From the NCBI GenBank assembly GCA_951799425.1, contig OX637410.1:5642001-5706000 (forward strand): a stretch of DNA of 64,000 bases, given 5' to 3'. The DNA comes from Ilex aquifolium. Lineage: Eukaryota > Streptophyta > Magnoliopsida > Aquifoliales > Aquifoliaceae. Both the position numbers and the translations under genes were made by a program. The notes under the pieces are model-generated. The model worked only from the letters and a program-made list of their open reading frames with translations. It made no database searches and had not been told where the DNA came from. Positions 1 through 8,840 of this stretch are shown in pieces; position 1 is the first letter of the stretch; the number at the start of each line of letters is the position of its first letter.

Positions 1-295
1 TATGACAATTTAAGTATAGAGAGAATACCAATTTTTTTCAAGAAATGTGGTTATAAGTCTCGTTTGATAAATGGAGGTGTCAAACCGATCATGTGCATAT
101 TTACTCTAGCAAGCATTCTTACATCCACATTTGTTCCATCACCTTTTAATTTTTATGCTAAATCTATAAATGCATTAAAACAAATAAAAGTGATAAATGG
201 AACCATTCATTTCAAAATATCATCTTTTAACATCAACGGTTCAATTCATTCAAAACAAACATAAAAACAAGAACAAAAACAGAAATCCCTCTCTC
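1..295 (-). other. 3' non-coding part of element A
   Basis: No ORF worth keeping and no LTR terminus are visible here. By position it is the region between the third ORF and the 3' LTR of element A. Forward ORFs in this stretch are short and resemble nothing recognisable. Confidence 0.45.
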
Positions 296-1393
296 TCACT
301 CTTCTCCTTGTCCACTAGCTCCACCATGTCCACCCCTCAAAAGCCTAAGGATCTCATCCTGCTTAGCTTCAATGCTAAGCATGATGTCCCGTAAGGAGCG
401 TCGGGTGCTGGTGCTGGTGCTAGGTCCCGCCTCTGCTGGCTGATCTCCCTCTCTCTCCATCTCTCTCTCCATCTCATCTAGCTCCTCTTGTACCTCATCC
501 ACTCCGTGGGCCGGGGGCTCTTCTTGCCTTGCCGCTGGGCCACCACTATGACTTTGGCTTCTCCGGAAGGAAGCCTTGTTTAGTGGCCCCATTAGCTTTT
601 GGATTTCCATCTCGGGCCTCACCCTTACCCCATGCTCCGTGCACATTTCAGTCACCAAAGTAGCAAAAGGGAGTGCACTCCTCTTTACATCACACCCCTT
701 CTTCATTTCACTCAGGATGAGAGAGGGGAGGTCAATGCTATGTCATTTGCCAATGGCATACAGAAGTCGGGCCATGTCGGGTAAAATCTCATTCTTTCTG
801 CCTACGGGAGCGAAGTTGGACACCACAATCAAATTCATCATTTTATACTTGTCGGTGAGCTCCCCTTGCTTCAAAAATCTCCTCCCTGCCCATGAAAAGT
901 CAGCCATCCCCGTCAATTCCTTTCCTACCACATTCATTGCTATATCCTTCTTTGGTGGGTAGGTAGGGTTTTGCACTCGAGGTATTTCCTCCCTTATTTC
1001 TACAATGTATGCTTCGTCCACGTCAATGTGGGTACCCCTAACATATGTCCGGATTGCGCCGTTGATGATCTCAGCGTTGGAGTAAAACTCCCGCACCAAG
1101 TCAACAACGGCGTCTCCACCATTCCTCAAATACCAGACCCACTCCCTCCTCTCCATTTCTTGCCTTATTCCAATCCCAGCAAAATCATCAATTACAACAT
1201 CTCTCTCACAGACAATTGCATGCTTATGGTAAAAATTCTCATACCTTTCAGCCTTTAAGGCATTGGGAAATCTGGTTCTGTCATATCTCTTTGTCTTTTG
1301 CCTTCCTTCCCTTTCTTCTATCACATCTTCTACAATGTTTGGGTCTTGGTTCACTGGTGGAGCACGCCTGGCAGGGAGTTTCATCCTTAGCAT
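296..1393 (-). pseudogene. Athila-associated third ORF, 'putative plant transposon protein' type (PF20167-like), one internal stop
   Basis: A 366-codon frame opens at ATG 1393-1391 and runs to 296 with one in-frame TGA at 745-743; both halves are in the same frame. The upstream half (216 residues) has the look of a plant retroelement-associated domain: a basic N-terminus, an RFPNALKAERYENF segment, a VRGTHIDVDEAYI segment and a GKELTGMADFSWAGR segment. The downstream half continues with a helical piece, then an acidic, Gln/Glu-rich and Ser/Thr-rich tail (DEMEREMEREGDQPAE, STSTSTRR). The family usually sits in the env-like position of Athila-type elements and has no proven function. A TATA-like box (1618-1611) and a palindrome cluster lie directly upstream. 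The domain name is from memory of the family and needs an HMM check. The single stop may be recent or bypassed. Confidence 0.55.
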
Positions 1394-1395
1394 GG

Positions 1396-1930
1396 CGTTC
1401 GAACGTGGGTTTTGATTTGGGAGGGTCCTGAAAAGTGCTGGAACTTAGGGTTCTAGGTCTGGAATTGATGATTTTGATGTGGGGAGGAGTTAGGGAAGGT
1501 CGAATTTGGGTATTCTTGGGGAATGAGGGCAAGTTGAGGTCTGTGGGGTGAAAATGAGTTCTAGGGTTTTGAAAGAATTTGGGGATTTTGGCTGAAAACG
1601 ACGAACCAGGCTTTTATAGCCTGAGTTGTAACGTTCGAACGTTGATGATGTTCGAATGTTGGTAGAAGGATTTTAAACAGACCGTTCGAACGTGGTATGG
1701 CGTTCGAACGTGGTGAGCTCCCAGTACTTTTGTGTTCTGTCAGAGGCCAAAGTACTGAATGTTCTCTTCGTTCGAACGTTCTATTGGCGTTCGAACGTTA
1801 ATCTCGTTCGAACGGTCTATTGGCGTTCGAACGGACTGAGCTCCCAGTACTTTTAAGTTCCAGCAAAAGTTTCATCAGAGGCTGAGTACTGTAAGCAGTC
1901 AACGTTTGAAGGTTACCTGGCGTTCGAACG
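1396..1930. repeat. Internal cluster of CpG-centred palindromes CGTTCGAACG in element A
   Basis: Perfect 10-bp palindromes start at 1396, 1632, 1683, 1701, 1769, 1788, 1805, 1824 and 1921, with imperfect ones near 1648 and 1903. Most are paired: palindrome, about 6 bases, GG, palindrome, giving a centre-to-centre distance of 18-19 bp. On the minus strand they precede the TATA-like box 1618-1611 and the third ORF. AGTACT and GAGCTC words recur between the pairs, as they do in the LTR cluster. No coding function is apparent. Confidence 0.9.
1611..1618 (-). promoter_or_regulatory. Candidate internal TATA box of element A
   Basis: The minus strand reads TATAAAAG inside GGCTATAAAAGCCTGG. It lies 218 bp upstream of the ATG of the third ORF, and the first palindrome (1632-1641) starts only 14 bp further upstream. 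This copies the layout of the LTR promoter (TATA 5835-5828 with the same palindromes upstream). Transcription from it is inferred. Confidence 0.5.
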
Positions 1931-2196
1931 TTGAACCAAAATTAAAATTTTTCTCTACTACACTATATACAATCAAAGAAAACAAAACACACAAATTTAA
2001 ATCAAAAACTAAGGCGTCTCAGGATGAACCCCTACCAACGCTTCAGGTTGGTATTTTGGGGCATTCCTTACTCGGCCCATATTTTCATTTCAGTCAAAAG
2101 AATTTATACAAAAAGATTTTTACACTTTTTACAACAAATTCGGACCTTTGGCATTCACTCCCCCAACAAAAGTACACATTTCCTACAGAAAATTAT

Positions 2197-2607
2197 CTAA
2201 TCCGAGTCTCCCTCTGTGTCTGGGTAAAATGGACAACCAGTAACTCTCCCAACTTCCTCTCTCACAAATCGGTTAAGCACAGTACCGGAATAGCATGGCG
2301 TATCAGGGTAATCCTTACTCAGCCCATTCACTATCCAGTCTAATCGATCAAGTGCGCGACCGGAAATTGGTTCAGAACACTGGTTGTACCTTTTTTCGTG
2401 AAAGAATCTGCCACACTGTTTACAGGCACCAAGCCTTTTTGCACGACGGCGTTTGGCAAAGCTGCTTCTGCCACAGAGGGGTTTCGCTTGTTTTTCTTTG
2501 ATTTCAGCCTTCCTTACTAATCTTGCTTTTCTCATGATCATAATATGTACATCAGATGGAAAAGTACGTAGAACTCCTAGGCTAAACCAAAAAATATTTA
2601 CATCCAT
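2197..2607 (-). CDS. Small cysteine-rich basic protein, resembling carlavirus-type nucleic-acid-binding protein, in element A
   Basis: An open frame of 136 codons downstream of gag. The N-terminal third is hydrophobic to basic. At about residues 45-57 there is GRSSFAKRRRAKRLG, an arginine-rich stretch, directly followed by CKQC, GRFFHEKRYNQC and then SEPISGR, WIVNG and DTPCYSG. The order (GRSS[FY]A, arginine-rich run, LG, CxxC, about 11 residues, C, a P-I-S segment, a W-I/V-x-G segment) is that of the cysteine-rich nucleic-acid-binding proteins of carlaviruses (Pfam Carla_C4 type), which bind RNA/DNA and act in silencing suppression or host transcription control. One expected zinc ligand is a tyrosine (KRYNQC). 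Whether this is a captured viral gene, a shared ancestral zinc finger or convergence cannot be settled by eye. It is not a gag-type CCHC knuckle. Confidence 0.5.
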   Translation of the reverse strand: MDVNIFWFSLGVLRTFPSDVHIMIMRKARLVRKAEIKEKQAKPLCGRSSFAKRRRAKRLGACKQCGRFFHEKRYNQCSEPISGRALDRLDWIVNGLSKDYPDTPCYSGTVLNRFVREEVGRVTGCPFYPDTEGDSD

Positions 2608-2790
2608 GATTGCTAAATTTTAAGACTCACTATCTGGTTCTTTAACGTCTGCCAGTCACAAAGACGATTGAAGCTGATTCATAAGCATAATCATCAATTT
2701 ATACAATCAATGTTCAAACATGATTAACAGCGACAATAAAATTTAAAAATTTACGAAAATTATGAACGAAAAAGAACTGATGAACTGATC

Positions 2791-2823
2791 ATACCCCCCA
2801 ACCTAAACTGAACATTGTCCCCA
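2791..2823 (-). other. Internal purine-rich (PPT-like) motif of element A
   Basis: The minus strand reads GGGGACAATG, then TTTAGGTTGGGGGGTATG. The same motif (GGACAATGCATAGTTYAAGTTGGGG) follows the coding region in element E (26541), family B (46281) and its minus-strand copy (62543), always far from the 3' LTR. In element A it comes directly after gag, so pol was removed from in front of it. The rest of 2608-2916 holds no ORF. Confidence 0.7.
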
Positions 2824-2916
2824 ATGTTTCGAATTTACCGGTTCATGGAGTGTGGAGACGAGGTTGAATGGTAGAGATCTGTTCACAGCTGAGACCTACA
2901 AACAAAAACACAAAAA

Positions 2917-4410
2917 TTACTCATCTGTGCGCAGATCTGGGTTTCGGGTGTTTCCTGTTGTTGAAGGGTTCCCTACATGGAATTGGGCTTGTGGTTGCTT
3001 TGGTTGAGCAGGAAACTTTCCCTTTTCGTGTGTGACCATGGATTGAGTCAAATTTTGGATGTGGCTTTTAAGATCCTCAAAAGATTGAGTGGTATGGGTT
3101 TTGAAATCAGTGAAAGCCTGTGTGGAATTATTGTTATAATTCATTTGGCTTTGCATGAACTGATTCAGTGTGTCCTCAAGGTTCCTCTTTTGTGGTGGTT
3201 GGTATGGTTGATATGTAGGAGGTCCTTGAGGTGGTGGGTATGATCCTTGTTGTTGGTTCATGGTTATTGGTTGTGTGTTCTTCCAACTGAAGTTAGGGTG
3301 GTTTCGCCACCTTGGATTGTATGTTTCAGAATATGGGTTGGAGTAGGGCTTGTTGAAGTTGGAAACTGCATGTGTTTGTTCAAACAAGACTTCTTTGAAT
3401 GCTGGGATGGTGGGACACTCCCCAGTAGGGTGTCCTGTTAGCGCACAAATTCCACACATTTGCTCGGTGGAAGGGCTAACATCAACTTGATGGACTTTCT
3501 TCATCTCTAAAGCTTCAAGCTTTTGAGATAGTGTGGACATTTTTGCTCTCAAGTCATCATCCTCTCTCAAGACATATTTTCCTCCTTGGGAATTAGATGG
3601 TCTGGCTTCTACAGTGGTAGGGGAGGCTGAGTCACACATCTGAGAACTGTCAGATATGGTGTCGAAAAAATTGAATGCCTCCTCCGGACTTTTTCCCATG
3701 AATTCTCCTTGGGCCATCATTTCGACAAACTGACATAGTCTAGAGGGCAAGGAGTCATAGAAAAATCCTACCAAAGTCCAATTTTCAAAAGCATGATGTG
3801 GGCAAGATTGGAGCAGATCTTTGAATCTCTCCCAACTTTGATAAAAAGTTTCTCCTTCTTTGACCGCAAAATTCATGATTTGCCTTTTTAGTGCATTTGT
3901 GCAGTGTAAAGGGAAAAACTTTCTAAAAAATTCATTTTGCAATACTTGCCAATTGGGTATTGAAAAAGCCTTTAAAGAATTTAACCATTGTTTGGCTCTA
4001 TCCCTCAAAGAGAAAGAAAACAATTTCATTTTGGCCAATTCAGAATTGTCTAAAAATGTTCCACACACTTTTTCGAAATATTTTATATGCAGATATGGAT
4101 TTTCTGCATCCAATCCATGAAACACGGGCAATAACTGCACTGTCCCCGGCTTTACAGTAAAGAGGGGAGCATTTTCAGGAAAAATAAAACAAGAGGGGAC
4201 ACTATTTCTTGTGGGATTCAAGTAATCCCGCAAAGTTCGAATGTTAGGGACCTCCTCCTCTCTCATAGGGACTTCTCCATTTCTTTCATTATTTGACATA
4301 CTACCCTCACAAGAGTCTGCTACTGATCTAGGTGAATTAGGTTCAGGCTGATTCACGGACTCACACGATTCTGCCGGCAAATTTTGGAAGTGAGGAGTGC
4401 CCTCAGTCAT
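2917..4410 (-). CDS. gag: Athila-type Gag polyprotein, intact
   Basis: 497 residues, uninterrupted. The N-terminus is acidic and Ser-rich. The capsid domain (about residues 70-260) carries the Athila signature: NPYLHIKYFEKVCGTF, KLFSFSLRDRAKQWL, FFRKFFPLHCTNALKRQI, GETFYQSWERFKDLL and a GFFYDSL segment. A coiled-coil piece follows (AKMSTLSQKLEALEMKK), then a degenerate CCHC knuckle (CGICALTGHPTGEC) and an Asn/Gln-rich tail with RNLEDTLNQFMQSQM. Autonomous relatives continue in frame into protease after an LRSG-type segment; this ORF stops before that point. It forms virus-like particles and packages element RNA. An undamaged gag beside an absent pol suggests a fairly young non-autonomous element. 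Confidence 0.9.
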   Translation of the reverse strand: MTEGTPHFQNLPAESCESVNQPEPNSPRSVADSCEGSMSNNERNGEVPMREEEVPNIRTLRDYLNPTRNSVPSCFIFPENAPLFTVKPGTVQLLPVFHGLDAENPYLHIKYFEKVCGTFLDNSELAKMKLFSFSLRDRAKQWLNSLKAFSIPNWQVLQNEFFRKFFPLHCTNALKRQIMNFAVKEGETFYQSWERFKDLLQSCPHHAFENWTLVGFFYDSLPSRLCQFVEMMAQGEFMGKSPEEAFNFFDTISDSSQMCDSASPTTVEARPSNSQGGKYVLREDDDLRAKMSTLSQKLEALEMKKVHQVDVSPSTEQMCGICALTGHPTGECPTIPAFKEVLFEQTHAVSNFNKPYSNPYSETYNPRWRNHPNFSWKNTQPITMNQQQGSYPPPQGPPTYQPYQPPQKRNLEDTLNQFMQSQMNYNNNSTQAFTDFKTHTTQSFEDLKSHIQNLTQSMVTHEKGKFPAQPKQPQAQFHVGNPSTTGNTRNPDLRTDE

Positions 4411-4502
4411 AAAGAAAATAAAACAAAGTTATTTACAGTAAACCAAAATATACACAATGTTGAAGGTCTTTTTACCTTTCACCTTAAAATACATTTAAAA
4501 GG

Positions 4503-4521
4503 TTCCCCGGCAATGGCGCCA
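4503..4521 (-). other. Primer binding site, tRNA-Asp type (element A)
   Basis: The minus strand reads TGGCGCCATTGCCGGGGAA, which pairs with the 3' end of plant tRNA-Asp apart from one mismatch (ATT for GTT). It lies 6 bp inside the LTR end and upstream of gag, which sets element polarity. Confidence 0.85.
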
Positions 4522-5827
4522 AAAACTTGATGGCTTGATCCGAAATGTGTACACCCAAGTGCAGGCGGTCAAGCTGTAGTAATAATCCGGTTTGAGTCCG
4601 GAGTCGAATCCACAGGGAACTTTTGTTGATATTTCTGAGGTGAGCAGTGGTAGAGACCTATTGATTGTAACCTTTGAGATTTGCTGTGAGATATGAGTTT
4701 TTCTGGACAGAATATAAGATTCTTTCCAGGAATATTTTCTTAACAAAATAGGTGCTAATAAAAAAGGGTCACTCTTTAGTGCAAGGATCTGGACATGTAG
4801 CTAGTTATCCGGTTTGTCATAATTGTGCTTGATAACTCAATTAACTCTCGTGTCAACATCAAGTTAATCGGAAGATAAAGATGGATTGTGAGAATTAAGA
4901 ACATGATTCCGACGTCTTTCTAGAAGTTTACAAGAATTGCCTGTGCCGAGACTTAACCCGTCTACAAACAAGCAAGTGTTTCTACAAGACATCCAATCAT
5001 GATATTAATATTCCATTCTTTAAATGAAGTACAATAAGGGGGAAGATTGAGGGGTAGTCATGAGGATCTAGCCGGGGTACTTGCCTTGAACTGATGAGTC
5101 TTTCTATGCAAGAGTCATCCGTGTCATAGAAAGAACCCACAATTATACAAAGTACCCTAGCTTTGCTAGATGCAATCAATCGTCCAATAACAAGAGGAAA
5201 TAAGCGTTAAGCATAGAAACATTGCACAAATATGATTCCCGGATAACTTATACATGCCCTTCTCCTCTTACTAAAGAGTGAATGAGAAACTACTCACTCT
5301 TCATGGCTTGGGTAAAGCTAGAAAAGTGAGTGATGCTCATCCCTCCAAGTAGAGAACTTATAAGATAAAGTAACAACAAATGTGCAGCCAATCTTTAACA
5401 AAGAATGGGTGAATCACATTCCACCCTTCATGGCTTTGGTAAAGCTCTAGAAAAGTGGAAGAGTTTCACTCTTCTAAGAAAGAAAGAAGCGCAAGCAATG
5501 GAAGTGAAATGTATGAACAATAAAAGTAGAAGAAAGCTAGTCACATTTGGAGGGTGGCTTCCTCAACCAAGAATTGGAGGGTTGCTTCCTCAACCAAAAG
5601 GTGAGCTATCTCTCTTCTATGCATGAAAAATGAAAGCATAAACATAAGCATAAACATAAAACTACTGTTATAACAAGCAAGAGATGTTGGACTAAAGCCA
5701 AACTAATCTCTAAAATAAAGACTTCATACAAGGGAAATGAGCTAAATCTACAATGAGAGTGGGAGTCTAAGTCTTCATCAACTTTCCTACTTCCTACTTG
5801 GCTCCTCTAGCTCTCCAACAAGGGGAG

Positions 5828-5835
5828 TATTTATA
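5828..5835 (-). promoter_or_regulatory. TATA box of element A LTR
   Basis: The minus strand reads TATAAATA in GCCTATAAATACTCCCC, about 93 bp downstream of the nearest palindrome (5929-5938). Placement inside the LTR fits a Pol II start near 5800. Confidence 0.6.
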
Positions 5836-5928
5836 GGCAAGAGGAGGAGACAGGAGGGGTGGAAGAATAGTGTTTGCCGCCCAAGTCCAAGTGAACAGTC
5901 AACAACTCTGCTGCCAGTCTGTGGATAA

Positions 5929-6274
5929 CGTTCGAACGTGAGTTGGCGTTCGAACGTTCTTTCTGTTTTTGCACTAAGGGCGTTCGAACGTTGACTGCCG
6001 TTCGAACGTTTCTTCTGTTTTTGCACTGAGGACGTTCGAATGCCAGATTTGCTCTGACCCCTTTCACTCGAGTGATCTGTTGGTCTTCTGTGAAGTTCAG
6101 TTCCAACTCTCTGTAGTGGTCTGGTCTTCCATCAACTCAAGTGCACATTCGAACGTGAGTTGGCGTTCGAACGTGACACTCAAGTACTTTAGAGCTCCAG
6201 TCTTCTTTCCTAACTGCAACACGCCTTCTCTTCAGCAGTTGAGTCTGCTACAGTGCAATGTGGACGTTCGAACG
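5929..6274. repeat. CpG-palindrome cluster CGTTCGAACG in U3 of element A LTR
   Basis: Perfect copies start at 5929, 5947, 5981, 5999, 6164 and 6265, with near copies at 6033, 6146 and 6283. Pairs are spaced as in the internal cluster (18 bp centre to centre; palindrome, 6 bases, GG or GC, palindrome). AGTACT and GAGCTC accompany the pair at 6164, as they do near 1701-1735. Confidence 0.9.
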
Positions 6275-6499
6275 TGTTTTGGCGTTCGAATGTTCTGGCT
6301 GTGCTCCAAGCTTTTCCAATTTTGGTCCTAATGTGCTGGTGCTGCATCCAAGTGTGGTACTTGTTGTTCTTGGGTCCTTGTTCCATTTAGGGCCTGAAAT
6401 GACATCACTTAAACTCCATTAAAATACAATTAGTCTTAAAATGTCATAATAATATGTCAACTTTAAGTACTAATAAAAAATGTCCCTCAGCTCTTAGCC

Positions 6500-7246
6500 A
6501 TGATCAACGTCAAACTCACAGCAAGAAACTATCTCATTTGGAGAAGCCAAATTCTTGACCTTGTCATTGGAGCTAATCTTCATGATCACTTGAGTATTGA
6601 GCTGCAGCACCCAAAGCTGGTGATAACTACTGAAGAAGGAAAGGAAGCTTGCAATCCAAAATACACAGCATGGAGGCGAACTAATCGTTTGTTGAAGAGC
6701 TTAATCTCTGGAATAGTATCCGAAAAAATACTCAGCCATATAATTGGTATGAATTTGGCACTTGAGGTATGGTCTTTCTTAGAACAGAGCTTTGCTTCCA
6801 CCTCTGAAAAAAGAGAATTCAATCTATATCGTGATCTTCAACGGATTCGTTAGGAAAATAACAAATATATGACAGATTTTTTGTCTTGATTTAAACAAAT
6901 TTGTGATGAACTTTCATCTATCAAAAAAATTATGACCTGTTCTAATAAAGTGATGTGGGCAATGAACGGGCTCGAGCCAAAATTTAACCCCCTTGTCAAC
7001 ACCATTATGGAAAAACTTACCTGCCCATCTTACTCATAATTCATTCAGTCATTGACATGGTATCAAACTAGGAACAAATTGTATCCAAACAATGACACAC
7101 TTAATGATTTTCAATCTCTAGTGATGCAGAAACATCAAAGTGGACATGGAGGTTCTCACAGTTCACAAAAGTATAAGGGAAAAAATGTCCCTTTTAATTC
7201 TAAGGGTCGTGGATTCACACAAGCACCACAAGATCAGACTCAATGA
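6500..7246 (+). pseudogene. gag: Copia Gag remnant (UBN2-type)
   Basis: The frame starts within the usual Gag core (VKLTARNYLIWRSQILDLVIG), so roughly the first 20-30 residues are missing. It continues through LRVWSFLEQSFAS-type helices to a TAG at 6851, then in other frames (NKVMWAMNGLEPKFNPLVNTI) to an RNA-binding, Gly/Lys-rich end near 7246. It would have formed the capsid. Several stops show it is dead. Confidence 0.75.
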
Positions 7247-7471
7247 GTCAAGAACTTCGGCCCTTCAATTTTTGATGCCAAAATCAATCCCAATCACAAA
7301 TCCTTGCAAGCAAACGGTTGCCAGATTTGCAGCAAGGCCAATGATTCCACTCCAAATTGCTGTTGGATTCCATGCCAAATTTGTAACAAACAAGGACATA
7401 ATGCCTTGAACTATTACAATAGCTATAATCATGCTTTTTAATCCGATGAAATTCCACAAGCTCTTTCTGCT

Positions 7472-8800
7472 ATGCAAGTTACTAATCCTAGAGATCCCGA
7501 GTGGATACCCGACACAGGAGCAACATCGCATATGACTGGTAATGCAGGTATATTGCACAATCTTGAACCCTATAATGGTCATGATTCAATAATAGCAGGA
7601 AATAGAGAAAAATCTTGGGAAGTTAAGAATTATTTATGTGTTATTGGTTCCAAACCTCACCCAAAATCTGTTATCCGTTGGTCAATTTACTAATGAATCT
7701 CCTTATATCTTTGCCATCTCTTCAAATGGTTTTGTCATCAAGAACAAATTGACGGGGAGGATAGTGGCAACTGGAACTAGAGCAGGAGGATCATATGCTT
7801 TGGGAAGCAATAAGACGACCTTTTTCTCAGTACGACAAAAGAAAACTTCTAAAGGGATTTGGCATCAACATCTTGGTCATCCACATCAGAGAATTTTATC
7901 TCATCTTTCTAGAAATAATAAGATTGATGTTACTTCTTGGAATAAGACACTTGATATTTGTGAAAGTTGTCAACTTGGAAAAAGTTGTCAACTTGGAAAA
8001 AGTTGCAAACTACCCTTTGTCAATAGTAGTTTGAGATCTTCTTCTCCTTTTGATAAAATTCTTTGTGATTTATGGGGTCCAGCTCCTGTAAACACAATGC
8101 TGAATTTCAAAAATTATGCTCTTTTTTGTGGATGATTATATGCGGTTTGTATGGCTTTATCCTCTCAAATATAAATCTAAATTTTTTTACTGTTTCAAGC
8201 AATTTATTGCAATAGTTAACACACAATTTGAGAAGCAAATTAAAATATTTTAGTGTGATGGTAAAGATGAATTCCAAAATCGTGATTTTTTGCTCTATCT
8301 GTCAACTCATGGGATCATTCATCAAAATTCTTGTCCCAAAACACCTAAGCAAAATGGTGTTGCTGAGAGGAAGCATCGCAATATTCGTGAATTAGGCATG
8401 ACTATGATTTTTCACTCAGGTCTTCGCAAACGCCTGTGAGTAGAGGCTTTCACTAATGCAGTCTTTCTTATCAACAGATTGCCTTCAACCACTCTCAACA
8501 TGGACACACCATTTCAGCTTCTTTTTCTTAAAGATCCCGATTATTATTCATTGCAATATTTTGGTTGTAGGTGTTATCCATATCTCATGGAATATGGAAA
8601 GAAAAAATTCTCAGAGAAAACTTTTCCCTGTATTTTTGTTGGTTATAGCACAATTCACAAAACGGTATCGTTGCCTGCATTCTCCTAGTGGCATAATTTA
8701 TATTTCTAGGCATGTAATTTTTAATGAATCAACTTTCCCTCTTCTGCCCATTCTTGATAAAAACCACTTCCACAGTGCCTCTTTCCACTAAGTTTAGTCA
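7472..8800 (+). pseudogene. Copia protease and integrase remnant
   Basis: Protease: EWIPDTGATSHMTG with the D-T-G-A active site at about 7500. Integrase N-terminal zinc domain: GIWHQHLGHPHQRI with CESCQLGKSCKLPF. The CQLGKS unit is duplicated in tandem (18 bp, 7969-8004). SPFDKILCDLWGPAP then leads into the catalytic core, which is badly broken (8136-8460) but still shows GVAERKHR-like and YYSLQYFGCRCYPYL pieces. Stops and shifts interrupt it at least six times. Confidence 0.75.
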
Positions 8801-8840
8801 TTTTTGAGACTGGACAGATGAAGCTTCTCCTCCACCTGCC

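Larger units (their letters stand above)
1..6489 (-). mobile_element. Element A: non-autonomous Athila-like LTR retrotransposon (left end outside window)
   Basis: Read on the minus strand, the element runs LTR (6489-4528), tRNA-Asp primer site (4521-4503), intact gag (4410-2917), a purine-rich internal motif (2823-2791), a cysteine-rich ORF (2607-2197), an internal TATA box with palindromes, and a third ORF (1393-296). No protease, reverse transcriptase or integrase lies between gag and the downstream ORFs, so the element must rely on another Athila for replication. The 3' LTR is not visible and would lie left of position 1. At its right end the LTR abuts the 5'-truncated copia gag, which indicates insertion into that copia element. 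The 5 bases after 6489 (gctct) are the candidate target duplication, but its partner is outside the window. Confidence 0.8.
4528..6489 (-). repeat. 5' LTR of element A (1.96 kb)
   Basis: On the minus strand the LTR begins TGAGGGACATTTTTTATTAG at 6489 and ends CCATCA at 4528, 6 bp from the primer site. The TGA/TCA ends are inverted. The part next to the PBS has the usual Athila-type 'gtagtaa...aatccacaggga' character. A TATA box (5835-5828) separates U3, which holds the palindrome cluster 5929-6274, from the downstream R/U5 region. ORFs inside it are chance. The partner LTR is outside the window, so the outer boundary rests on the TG end and the junction with copia gag. Confidence 0.75.

Noticed and set aside
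2197..2607. CRP ORF as an ordinary gag CCHC knuckle
   Set aside because: Spacing CxxC, then 11 residues to the next Cys, without the GH-x4-C part, plus an arginine-rich run in front, does not fit a retroviral knuckle.
1396..6300. CpG palindromes as cloning or linker sequence
   Set aside because: The words contain common restriction sites (TTCGAA, ACCGGT, TCCGGA), but they are embedded in diverged genomic context, differ between copies and recur in several families. A linker artefact does not explain this.
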